The notes beneath the pieces were generated by a model. It saw only the letters and a program-made list of their open reading frames with translations. It ran no database searches and was not told the origin of the DNA. A stretch of DNA of 64,000 nt from Apostichopus japonicus (lineage: Eukaryota > Echinodermata > Holothuroidea > Aspidochirotida > Stichopodidae). Position numbers and translations under genes: made by a program. The stretch is from contig NC_092583.1 of the NCBI RefSeq assembly GCF_037975245.1, forward strand, positions 8,889,764 through 8,953,763. Direction: 5' to 3'. This document shows, in pieces, positions 1 through 13,500 of this stretch; positions within the stretch are counted from its first letter, which is position 1, and each line of letters opens with the position of its first letter.

Positions 1-531
1 GTAAAGTACTTCAAACCAAGAAAGATAATCCAATTTAGATGTTCAGAAGTGTAATTATTCCACACTGCATGTTTCATTCAATGTCAAAGTCTTGCATTGC
101 AGTCAATTATTTGCATAAGTCTCTAACTTATCTGATATACTCATAAGTGTGATTTGGGATATGTTCAGACAAGATTGGTAAAATTTGGGAATTTCCTTTC
201 CTTTCCTTTTGAAATTGATAATTTAATATCTTTGATAGATTGGAGGTTCATTGAATGGGCTTGACTTTGTTGAATTGCTCAGAAACAGGGCCAAAATCTC
301 AAATCAAGGAAAGTGAAAGATTTGCAGTGTCTGAGTGTCACCTCTAATAACATGCTAAAGTTGGACACAAATTTGAGCTCACTAAATTTGGTGCAAGTTT
401 TTACAATATTTTCCTGGAAAATGTACAGCATAAATAATTAAAATTCATTGAACTGTGTTTATTAACATAACCAAATCTCTTGGGTTGAAGACAATCTTTA
501 ATAATGTTTGCATCTTATATGTTTGTTTCAG
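1..531. other. Intron of the ZU5/DED gene, duplicated at 61.3-61.65 kb
   Basis: No coding exon seen. Most of it matches 61280-61650 closely (for example the segment around 170-470), so it is the intron before the coiled-coil exon in the other gene copy. It ends in a TTTGTTTCAG acceptor at 522-531. Confidence 0.7.
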
Positions 532-965
532 ATTCAAAGTTGACCAAAACAGTACTAAAAGATCAACCAAAGGCATTAGAAGAAAATAGGCAGGAACTCT
601 ATCACAAACTAACTGAAGCAGAAGATGAAAAAAAAACAGCTCACTGAAAGGCTAAAGACAACAGAGGAGGAAAGACAGCAATTGAAAGATACATTGAAGA
701 CAACAGAGGAGGAAAGACAACAGCTGACTGGAAGGCTTAAGACAATAGATGAGGAAAGACAACAATTCAAAGATGCACTGAAGGCAGCAGAGGAGGGAAG
801 ACAACAGCTGTCTGAAAAACTAAAGACAACAGAGGAGGAAAGACAACAATTCGAAGATGCATTGAGGGAAACAGACAAAGACTTCAGAAATACATTGAAT
901 ACAGCTGAGAACAAACTGAAAACATTGAAGGATGAGAAGGAAGAATTACTTCAGCAGCAGAATTG
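532..965 (+). CDS. Coiled-coil exon 1 with frame disturbance
   Basis: Follows the acceptor at 530-531 and ends before GTTAGA at 966. Its length is 434 nt (2+144 codons), phase-compatible with the next exon. It encodes heptad-like repeats built on 'TEEERQQL' and 'LKTTEEERQQ', a charged coiled coil. Against the 281-nt paralogous exon at 61651-61931 it has about 51 extra codons of repeat. Starting in the expected frame, it meets TGA at 645-647 because an A-run (628-636) has one base more than the paralogue. The repeat then continues in the +1 frame until one base is missing just before the donor, which restores phase. This is either two compensating indels (a damaged exon) or a sequencing error in the A-run plus a natural difference at the donor. 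Confidence 0.65.
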
Positions 966-3900
966 GTTAGACGTCACATAACATGTGATTATAGATATCC
1001 GATGACCAAGTTACCTGATTGGGTCATGAGAAATGTATTTACTAGAACAAGATTACCATTCTGTTTGATCTAGTGATGTAACAGTGAATTTTTAATTTAA
1101 CATTCCAAACACAACATGTATTTTCAGATATTAGGAAATGTTTATGATGTCCAACAGTAGAGGTCCAATAAGAACATGTTAACAGCTCTTTGTCTCAAGA
1201 ATTTTATACAAGCATGATATTTAGTTCATGTGATGTACATTAACTATACACATGTTTATAGAGGTCGAAGGTGGTTTGAGATTAAACGAGGTTCATTTTT
1301 CTAAGACAGTTGTTTGGCCACCATCCTGGAAGTTCCTTTTGGAAGTTAGGTCACAGAGCTCTGCATTAATTTACTTTGAACATGTGATTTCTCTGAGGCA
1401 CCTGTAGTAAATGTTCAGTAGTTCCATCCTCAAGTAAAAGATCAAAATATTATCAGTTCAGCCTGCCTGAAAATAAATGTGAAGAAATTTGTCAACTTGG
1501 AGAATATGTTCCCTTCAGACATGAAAACTTCAATGCTAGTATAAATATTAATATGTGGCAAGTAATCACAAGGAGGTGCGTCCTTCTTGTCTCATTCACT
1601 GTGTTGTTTGCATAACAGGAGCTGGAGGAGGCTAAATCAAGTCTGAGAGCTACAAAAGATGAACTTGTAAAGTCTCAACTGGAATATGCCAAAGAATACA
1701 TGGCCTTACAAGAGGTCTTGAGACAGACTAGGGAAGCCTTGAATCAGCAAGAATTGGTAAAGCTCCTTTCATACTTTATCGGGTGACGGTTTAGAAAGAT
1801 CTGTAGGGCAATGCAATCATGCAGCTTCCGTGACCTGGAAAGGCGATGATGCGTATCCAGAACGGGATGATACGGGTCCAGTATGGGTAACTACGACGTT
1901 GTTATGGGTTGATATGGATGTTACAGATAGATTCCGGGGTCTATCCCGTATATGTACGGACAACTTACGGGTTCTAATACGGCTTTCAACGGGCTGTTAC
2001 GTCTCAATGACGGGTTATTGCCAAGCCTTCACAACATGTTCCAACCCGTAGTAAGTTTTATCAGCCGTAGTGCATACGTACCAATACTTGGCGTGATCCG
2101 TTCCATATGTACCAATACGTACCTTTATCAGCACCAACTGATCACGTGATCACGGCTTACTAGGTCCACTCCATAGGGTTGCTACATATCGTCAACGGGT
2201 TGTCTACGAGTTGCTATGGTTCCTCTACAGGGTTTTCTATCCATGATTTAGACTCATAGTTTTTTAAACAAGTTAAATACTTGTCCACGTATCCGAATGC
2301 CGCTACGGATTTGTACGGGTTGCCACATATAGCTACGGAACATCCCGGTTCATGGCAGATCAGATAACGGATAGTGCCGGATGTACCGATTAGGCAAGAC
2401 CGGGTGCGCGATCTGGGAAAGTAGGAAATGTGCTGTTAAAGTATGATTAAGTTTAGTAAGTGATTTATTACTATATAACTATTCTATGTGTAAATGTAGC
2501 CAGTATACCATCAGTAGAAAAGAAGTTAGGATCATATTGTGACTAAACTATTAATGTGTTACATTTATGATAAAATATTCCACTGTTGAAGTTCTTACAA
2601 GGTGACAACATATTCTTGAGCCTTACAGAGATAGTTCCATGAGTTGAAAAAAAGTTTAAATTCATGCTCCATTTGATTACATGTTGTGTGAAGTGAGTAT
2701 GGGTACATTCACCTATGCTAAAATCAGTTGGTTATATCAGATGAAGTCATAATTTGTGTAACTTGACAGATACCTGACAGAAAGGAAAACAGGTTCTTTT
2801 TGGTTACTTGCCATAGGCAGGCAAGCAACCTATGCCGTCAAGTTTTGCGTGTGTATGGTGTGGGTGCTTGAACAGACACACCGATCATGGAACTGATGTT
2901 TGAACACACACCTAGAAGGGGGGGGGGGAAGGGACGGTGGATGTACGTGTGGGTGTTTGTGTGTTTTCGCACAATTTCGTGTACGTCGAAGGTTCATTTA
3001 AGGTCACCAGGGGTCAAAACTTGAAATTCTTGTAACACAATTTCTCAAAAACTTATTTAACTTAGTTAACTTTGTTGGCTCTCATATTTTGCATGTGGCT
3101 TCTCTATAATAAGGTCAAAGGTCAGCTTATATGCAGTATGAACTTCACCCAGGGTAAGCTTGCAAACTACTCATGTGCTGCATATGTAATGTATTTAAAG
3201 GCAAGTATCCGCTGGGAGTAAGATAACTTTTCTATGTAATTTATTTGTAGACTTCATCTGCATCTGTGACGGCGGAAGAAACCCTACTTGAAGAATGTGA
3301 GTCTCCAGACGTATCGCAGGAATCAACTTTGGCAGGTAGGATCACAATGAAAAGATAATTTACTGCTGCTCAATGTAAATATTAATGCAGGCAGTAAAAT
3401 GTTTCCTTATATCAGTCTGTTTTTACTTAAATAGTCCGACCTGCAGATCTTCAAAGCTGTCAGGAGAGATGTAGGAAGACCGACAGAGGGGCTGGGGGTG
3501 GGGGTGGGGTCCTTGAGTCGATTTAATTAGTGTACATGCATTTTTATACTGGCAATCATGTTGAGATATTGAAATTCAAATGAAGTGTGGACAGTTTTAA
3601 ATATATCAAGGGGTATCACAAGTTAAAGTATTTTGAAAGGGATCAATTAATTTTTGGCATGAAAGGCCAATTGTGGACTTGGTATTGGGATGATTGTACA
3701 AGATGTGTAGTCTTCCTCATTAATCTTTTCTGGTTTTGGTGGATCTTTTTTCTCACCTGAGATCATTAAAGCAATACACTGGTACTAATTTACTACTTAA
3801 AGTTCTCCTTACTCTACCTTGTATTGATAAGTGTTATGAAGATGGAAACAATTGTACCTATGTGTCAAAGTTCACCTGGGTTTAATCATCAAACTGCTAT

Positions 3901-4507
3901 GAAACTTTAAATGTTGCACTACTCCTCTGGTAGTCATGTGATCATTATCTATACCAACAAAATGAAACATCCAGGTATCTGTTGTATATCTGAAACAATT
4001 TTTGCACAATTAAAGTAAGGTCATTTGTAAGTCGATCATAGACATATAAGGGAAGGCTAGACCATTTTAATATGTCAATTATGGGATGTTTAAAAATACA
4101 CATAACAACCAGGGAGGGTCATATGATGTGCTCCATGGTAAGACTTGTAACTTCTATCATCTTTATTGTATTAATGTAGACCTACAACTAATGCCATCAC
4201 TAGATAACTGCCACGGTCCTGAGAAAAAAAAAATAGCGAAACAAGAATTTTAGCTAAGTGATGCACGTATCAATGTTAACTGCAATTTGTCAATTGCTAA
4301 GTTGCTAGTTCCTTCAAGAAGATCAAACTGCAGATGAGACACATTCAGCATATCAGGACTGTATGTGTACAGTGTACATTGACTTAAGTAGCAGACGACA
4401 GGTTTCACTTTTCCTCAGCAACACACGTCTTATTGCATTACATGACTCACAAGCACAGATCAAGTACTTTCTGACACAAAGTGAATTGGATTTCAACGAT
4501 ATCCAGC

Positions 4508-4595
<88 letters not shown>

Positions 4596-7500
4596 AACAC
4601 CTGCAATGTAATTATTGTGAATATTGAAGGAAATAAAAGCCTTACCTAATTCATCATTATTATGTTCCTGCTTTTCTGTCATCAAGTGAGGTAGATCACA
4701 CCCTCCTTAAAGCGGAAGAGTATATTTATTACTTTGAAATCAATGTTCATCTTAAGAGGTGACAGTTAAAGTTGCTATGGTAACACAGATGCTTGTTGTG
4801 TAGATGAGCAGGTACATCATTTGAACTTCAACAAGGAATTAAATTTATTCATATTCACATTGATTATATCTTCTTCTGCTATTGAACTGATTTTAAAGAA
4901 ATTTTTGTTGTTGTTAAAGATTAATGAGATACAAAGCAATCTAATAATCAAATGAATAATTGGAAACTGTGATATCATGCATTATTTAATAATCAGTGTC
5001 ATCAATTGGTTTGTTGTGCTGGGTGTGATTTTTAACTATTATGTATTTTTACTTTTATTTACATTTCAGCTGATTACGGCAGATTAATGGTCAATGTTGC
5101 TGACAATCTCACTCTAGACAGCACTCTGAAATTAGCAACTCTGTTTGGTCTACCACCAGCAGAAACTGATATGCTACGCCGGGTTTCTCTCATAGAGACA
5201 CCAGGAATCACTCTGATTAACTTCATGAAAACACGAAACATCATCAACATGTGCGATGTCACTAACCTACAAAAGGGTTTGGTTTATTTTCAACTAAACC
5301 AATCAAATGAATACCTTTTAGCTACATATCAGTCTAAAGTTGACCCCTTTCTGTTTGAAGAAAACCAATCACCAGCATTGCTTGACTGGCCAGGTAAGAA
5401 CAAATGTAAGTAAGCAATCAGAATACATTAAGCAAAACTAGTATAGTACAGGAAAAACTGTTAGAAATGTGTGTGAGTCAGGGTAATAAGTACAGAAGCA
5501 ATTTGCTTCTTGTGGAGGTCAAAGGTCATTTGGGGTCACCAGGGGTCCAATTGTGAGAACCTTGTAAACACGATATCTCAAGAAGGGAAGCTTGGGCGGA
5601 TCTCATATTTAGATTGTAGAAGTACCACATTGTGTAGCAGTAGCATCTTGATTTTTGGTGGAGATCAAAGGTCATTTGGGGGACAACAGGTCATATCGTG
5701 AGAGCCTTCTAAACATGATACAGTTTTGCAAAAGGAAACCTTGGACAGATCTCATATTTGGTTTTTAGATGTACCATATCAAATTTAAGGAATCTATTAT
5801 TGCTTTTGGACAATGTCAAAGGTCATTTGAAGTCAACAAATGCCAAGCATTTAGTTCACTCACCTCTTACCTGTCTGTTTACACTAACACATATTCTTAA
5901 ATATAATATTACAATGGAAGCTTGGACAGATCGCATGTTTTGGTATGTCACTGTACCACATTGAGAACAAGAAGCCTAATGCTGTGGGCAGAGGTCAATG
6001 GTCATTTGAGTTCACCAGGGTCAAATTGTGAAAACCATGCTTTACACAATATTTCAACAAGGACAGATGTCATATTTAGTATGTTGATGTATCTATCACA
6101 TTAAGTACAAGAAGCCTGTTGTTCAGGTCAATGGTCATTTCAGGACAGCCTATGTCATTGTGAATTTAATGTTTGTCACATCACACTGCTTTTCAATGTA
6201 TTACTAAGATCAAGTAAGTTGTAGACCCTCACTATACATTATGTCAGATTAATGAAGAAAACTGTTCATGTTACATCATCGAAACTACACTGCATTTTTG
6301 TATTCTGGTTTTCTATATCAAAGCTCCAACTGCTGGTGATTGTGTTTCTATTATTCTATTTTTAGTTGAAAATGTCAAATTTGTCCCCGATGATGGATCA
6401 ACTCCACCACAAGCTTCTGATGAAAGAGAGGAAGATTATGACAATAGTAAGGAGAGTTTGATGGAGAGAACAGAGACAAAAGAACTACCAAAACAAAAAA
6501 AAAATTCAAAAATACTTGAAATGAGGCAACATCACTCGTACATTGAACATGGAATAAAGTGTGACGGTGGAACCATTAGCGTCATGGGGGTACATCTGAC
6601 TATTCCCGAAGACGCTTTATCCGGTGAAGGTGTAATTTCTGTTAAAGTGATTTATGATCCTGACATACACCTCCTTGGAAGTGCTCGTAGAGGCAGAATG
6701 ACACCCCTGATAAAAGTAGAGCCAGAAGGACTCGCCCTCAACAAGCCAGCTCAGCTGACTATTCCTCACTCGGCCATTATCCCTGAGCCAGATCGACATG
6801 ATGTTATTATCTTCACTGGTCTGAAAGATGAAGAAAATTTACAAGAAGGTAAATATGGTGACCAAAGAGCACTTTAAATGCATTTGATGAAGTTACCAGG
6901 AGAAGTAAAATAAGTTAAATACTCAGAATCAGCATAGTAAAATATATCTTACTTAATAATCTCTTGATATTTACTGTATTTAGGATTATTAAGTAATATG
7001 TTTTGTATAATATTACTTACCATAGGTGAAATAACTTGGACTGAAGAGAAATCTGTTGAATGGAAGCTAGACCCGGAGAAGATCAGTCTTGATATTAACA
7101 TCCTGAGCTACGTCTTTGTTAATTTAGTCAGCCAAGAAACGGAACAGAAGCATATATTCCGTATTGTTCCATTTATTGACGGGATACTTGATGCCAAAGA
7201 TGATGTCTTAATAACTGTTTGTTTCTGTAAGGACAGTGATAAAGATTACAAGGTGAGGATAATCTCCTGTTACCATGGTGATATCTGTAGCAGTGTGAGG
7301 TAAATTCTGCGTTGTGCTGTGATCTTTAAGTCGGATACTGGGAAACTTGCTTTCTTTCATGATTTGTATCATGAATTTTATTATGGTTTACTCGCAAATT
7401 ATGAAGTGATTAGTTAGGGGTGCATTTCTGTGACATATTTATTGATTCATAACAGCACAAAAAAAGAAAACACTGTTTCATTTGGAAAACAAACAGTAAA

Positions 7501-10500
7501 TACAGAAAACAAAGATTAAGTGGATCTGATAGAAATAAGCATATAATTGGAAATTTTATTCATTTAAGAGAACAGAAACTGATGTTACTTGTTGTAGTAG
7601 TATTGATGAAGAATAGTGAAGCACAACAAATTGTATAGTTGACTCTGCTTTTTTTTCATTTACTTCTCCATGTTCTTATGTTTTAGTTGCTGTTAGAGGA
7701 CCATCAGTCCAAACTTATTCTAGGAAACTATACAACATTTCAAGTTACCCGGACATTTAATGAGGGCAGAGATTCTTCTTCACACATTGAGCTGATCACG
7801 TCATCGCCCGGTGATAGTTACTATCTGATAAAGGAAGAATCAACAAAGGTTTGTACTCACCAATGCTACTAAAATTTGTCTCCTAACATTACATGTAAGA
7901 CTTGTAGTTAAGGATTGGTTACCTAAATTGGATCAAATTTTGTAGTGGTTAATTGTTGGCCCTACAGCTACCTATTTGTGGTTAAAAATGCCCAGCAGAG
8001 ACTAGAATCTATGCAAAACCTCTGGTGTACAGTGCTGTTTAGCAGAATCTTGTGAGAATTTGGATGATGAATGGGGTTGTCTTTAATCAATTCCTTGTTC
8101 TGAGGTAGTGTTCAGATGATGTGGCAAACTCTCAGTTGCTTAAGTGGGATGTTGATTAGGTAGCTATTCTATGAGCAGGCATGAGTGAGACAAACATACC
8201 TGCCAATCAATTCTCTGAACACTCATCGCAAACAGAAGGATTGATGTAAGCCGTCATACATATACAATCACAGGAACATCCATGGTTGGACTATATTTCC
8301 GAAGGGTTTCTATCCCATGGTATAAAATAAAGCTGAATGTTGTTATGGAATTCTGTAGTACAATAGAATGTGTAACCATCACCATGCTGTCGATGAAATC
8401 TAAGGATTTTTTGCATGGCCGCATGTCTTGGGGGTTCCTGACCAGTTTTTCCATAATTCTTCTATACGTATGTGGTATTGTTTCTTTGAATCGAATCAAG
8501 CATTCTCATCCTCAGTGCATTGATTTTCAATATCCTTCATTTATTAGTATGTAAGCATTGATCACCTCTGTGCTGCCAGTAGAGTCTCTCATCAGTTCAG
8601 ACTTAAAAGAAACAACGATGGAGACACTGACATGGTTGATGTGAAGTTAATAGTATCACAACATGAAAAGAACCAGACAGCCCTTATCCTCCAGTCAAAG
8701 GTAAGTTATGTCTGCTGATTGTCTTCCAGCTGTTTGTGTTCTCATATGACTCTTCATTACATAATATACAGTGGCATATTCTCTCTTCTGATCATTTCTT
8801 TGCTTAGTAATGTCCTGCCTGTTGGAAGTATTGCAACTGTTTTCAGGCTGTCTGCTTAATGTCAGCACTGTTACTGAATTCTAGTTATTCGTTGGCATGT
8901 TCTCTCATGGATCCTTTCCTTAGTAATATTCATGGTAGATGCATGCCGATTGAATTGAATATATTAGTCTGTTTTTCAAGTATTATCTTTTTGTCAGTCA
9001 CGCCAGTGATCATGGTGTAGCTCAGTATCTTACTTGATACCATTTTCCAACTATCTCTAACGCATTTGTGTTGCTTTGTAATATATGTGTAACTCAAAAT
9101 GCAGTGAAATGCTGAACCAAATGTACATATCATCTGTGCTTTATTCTATGCATAGGTCAACAGTTATTGGGAACTTTGTTTTGTGTGTATCTTAGGTACC
9201 AATTAAATACTCCATACGTGGTAGGTATATGTTGTCATTAACATTCCTTTTCTTGGAGTTTTACATTTATTATGTTTGTTCCATGTCTGTTTCAGCTCAA
9301 TTATTCTACATTTCATTCCTACGTTAAACCTATTCACATGGTGTGATAGATAGTCTGCACTACTGTATATTAAGCATTCATACATTTAAAGGTTTCATTA
9401 GTCATAATTTTTGGTTTTTCTTCAGGTGAAAAACATTCTTTTATCTCCAGAAAGCCGTAAAATTCTTTTTAGAGAACTACATCCAGGTGAGTTTTTAAGT
9501 GGAAGTTGAACAAATGGTAGGACTAGTTTAAAAAGACCACCCTGACCTGAATCTAAGTGAAGAAATTATGAATGCTCATTATCCTAGACATACACAAGGT
9601 AAGTATGTATTAGTGGAGATGAAAAAGTAAGAACGCATACAGAACATAGACCCAAATGATTGTCTAAGTAGAGGTAAAACTGTAACAGCATTTGGTTTTA
9701 GAAGTAGACACACCTGATTGTCACTTATAACAACAAAGGATATTGTGAAATATTTAATCAAAAACTACTTTGTAGCTCAAGCCAACTTTTGAAAGTGAAA
9801 CTGTATACAAGACTAGAATTAATGCACAAGACGAGGGCTAAAAGTTGAAAAGTCGCACGCAAGTTGTGGACAGTATACTTAACCAATTTATTGTTTGCAC
9901 GCATCAGAGGGTGACTTGCATACCAACGTTCTCCATGCATGTTTCATGCTTTTTGTAGGCCCGTTGTATACTTGTCCAAATTGTTCAAACCTGGCACACA
10001 TTTAGCCTGTAATTCATGCACTCTTAGTTATACATGCGAACCTAGTATTTTCTCCTTTGAATGTGATGTGGGTGTTGTTGTCATCACTTTCAGACTTACA
10101 CAAGTATGACAAGTTGAGAGGAGACATTGCAAAGCTTCTGGATCAACAACATTGTAAACAGCTAGGCACATTCTTTGGGCTCAAGCCAGCAGAAAAAGAA
10201 ACAATTCAGGAAGCAGCAGAATCTGGAGAGATACTGATGAAAATATTGGATGAAAGAGAGCTCATCATGCCAGACAGAATGATCAGACTGTATGAAGGAT
10301 TGAAAGCTATTAACTTTAATAAGGTGGCAAGACTGGTGCTGGAGTACATTGATACGTCACATGAGAAGAATGGAAAGGAATACGAAGGAGAGAAAGATTA
10401 TAAGAAAATGGTTTGTGCTTTGTAAAAACTTGTTAAGACTTAACACTTTAAGCGTGAAGCAAAACAAATGTCACTTTGCATAAAATCAAGTTCTTAGAAG

Positions 10501-13500
10501 GTCAGAAGGCCTAGTACACTCTGTACTTTCTAATATGCAAAGTATTCTTTTTGCTGTCATGCAATTCTGTCTAAAAATTCATGCTTTCACTCATTGTGAT
10601 AGTTTCTGTTTACCTAAAGTTACGTTAGTAGATATCAAATGCACAGGAAGTATGTGTAGACATTTACTTAGCCAAATCAAATGCAGTAATTAGTTTCCTA
10701 TCTTCATGACAGAATGATAAAAAAATGATTTAAAAACAATTTGTATTATTTCAACATTTATGTCAGGTAAAAGTTCCAGAGAAACAGGTAGTCATTTCAA
10801 AAAGGGAACCACAATTATCAGTAAATTTCAAAATGTTGATAGAAGAGGGATACAAGAGACTGGATGTCCAAAGAGCCTTGAAATTGTCTCATGGAAAGCT
10901 GGACTTGGGAAGACGGATATTGCTGCTTGCTAAGGGAGAGCATGGTAATGTACCCATATAATCAGCTACATGGGTATTTCTTATTTATGTCTTCCTGATT
11001 AAATCAACCTCAATCTTATTTGACATTCTAGGACCACATTTCATGCCATTTGGCTGTTTCAGTTATCATGGTAGAAATGGATTTTGTTATTTATTTTTGT
11101 AGGAATATTACGCACAAAATAGTTGCAAAATAGAAATATAATCTAGATGCTGTAAATCAACCTAATTATTGTTACCGTAAATGAAAAATTCTCTTCTACA
11201 TCAATTTCCTTGAATCACATCAAACATGTCTAATGTTCACTCTTCCACATTAAAGTATATGTTGATTCTTCATTATTGTTTATCTACAATAACCAATAGA
11301 AACAGTTTTGTGTTGAAGAGCCAATTTTCATAAAGTGAACTGAAACAGTATATGCAATTAATTAATTTTTTAAATGAAAGTGGCAAAATACTTTCCTTTC
11401 ACATGAAATATATAACTTTTCTCCTCCAGAGAGACTTCCTTTGTTCCCTGGGTCAAATCTATATAAAGAACAATACTTTGATCAGCATGGAGGAGAGGTG
11501 GTTATCGCAGGTGTCATTCTGCGTGTTCCAGCTGGGGCACTACACACTGGAAGGATTGTTAGTCTGTGGGTTTCTACTGAACCTGCCATTAAAGGACCTT
11601 TATCAAACAAGAGTCTGAGGTTGACCCCCTTCGTGAAATTTGGTCCAGAAAGCCTTACCTTTCACAAGCCTGTCACCTTGATTATTCCACACTGTGCTTT
11701 TACTACAACAAACCAGATGGGTATTAATGTGTACTCTGGTGTCTTACAAAAAGGTCTGTTTCATTATTTTGTCTTGTGTTGTGTTGTGTTTTTCTACTCC
11801 AGTGAGCTTGATATAAAGTTACTAACATTTGTCTCATTAACAGAAGTATGTATATGAGCTTGTGTGTACCATCTCTTGACATGATAGTTGAAAGTGCATA
11901 ATTGTGTTATTTGACACTGGGAGTGTGGTGCCATATTAAATGAATACAAATCCATGCTTATCTGTTGAGGTAAAATTCTAAAACATTTGTAAGCACAATT
12001 AATGATTCAACAAAGGTTATGTGAACATATATGTACTATTCGGATCCACTAGGGTATGTGAAACAAATTTAAAGTGTTTTGCTCTGGTTAATGGGTCATT
12101 TGAGGTTAATATGTGTCAAAGCCTGAAAACATTCAAAACCTTCATAACTGCTAAAGTAAAGCAAGAAGGACAGTCACATTGATATGTGAAGCCATCTAAG
12201 TACACAAACACAATATAGGAACAAAAATCACTAGACATCTGGTTCTGTGTAATGTAAACGTCAATATCTCAAGAAGGAGGTAAGGTTGAGACAAATATTT
12301 CCCATTTCAAGGAACCTTTTAGTTGTACCTTGAGAGCAAACATTTCAAATGTTGCACATTTTCGGGAGAAATAAGCAACATTTCCAAAGGGAAATAATAT
12401 CCCTAAAGCTATGTTAAACTTGAGGGTTTCATCCAGTGACCTTGCATCCATACATAGAGCTAGAAACATGATATCGTACTATTTCGATGTTCTGTATGCA
12501 CTGCTGCATTTCCTACCACCAGATTGTCCCTTTAAAGTCATATATGATATAGGTTAGGATTGGTGTTCTACCTTTCATCATCTTATAAACACTTACTAGC
12601 AAACTGTTTTTGAATTTCAGATAAATCTGTCAAATGGAGCTTAGAAAGGAAACACCTCAGCTGTTCTATGAATAGTCAGCACCTTGCAGTTGAAGCTCAG
12701 AAACCCTGTCTCATTGGTCTTCATGTCCCTTTCGTACCTAAGATGAGGAAGCGTGTTTGTGTTTTACCGATTGCAAACAGAGTTTCTGATCCAGGGGATC
12801 AATTGACAATCCATCTTTGGTTTCATAATGATGATACACTGGAGCATGAAGTTAGTAACAGCTTTGTCATTCGAGTGGTATTGCTAATTTTCTCATGGAT
12901 TCCAGTTGTCTGCCTTTCTGTATGACACATGGTTCATGGTTCATACACAGAATAGCGATGGAAATGATTAAATTCTAGTTTGATACCCTACAAGCTCAAA
13001 TCTCTCCGACAATCAAATTGTGATGATACAGTTAAGGGAATGGTCAAGTGAGATAAGCTTTTTAAGGCTCTCTGTGGTCATTAATGGTTGAAAACTATAA
13101 CCTTACAGTGCTCAAAAACATAATGATAAAATGTCCGAGAACAAAACTGAGTGCTCAATAGTTTATTGTTGGTGGTCATTGACAACTGACAACAAACTTG
13201 TGATTACAGACACGTTTGTAAACACACCTTGACCAGGTGTTCAAGATTAGACAGCGAAGATTTATAGTTCAGAACAAAGGCTGTTAGACTATTAATGATC
13301 TTTGATAATGCATCCTATCAGACATTCCATTATATTCGATATTTATAGCATCTCCTTTATGTTTCGAAGAATGACCACGTGGGCCATTTTCGGGGAGCAG
13401 TTGTTTTTGCTTCTTGGTCGTACATAGGACAACTAAGCAGTGTGTGCAATGTTGTTAATATTCAAATTTACATTAATAATAATATAATATTAAATTGTTT

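Noticed and set aside
4353..4685. Tyr/Ile-repeat open frames on both strands
   Set aside because: They are the translation of a TA microsatellite; same for those near 18722, 18992, 20381, 29452 and 36568.
8254..8554. 80-90-codon frames on both strands in the intron of the ZU5/DED gene
   Set aside because: No splice support or domain, and they lie between two well-phased exons of the main gene.
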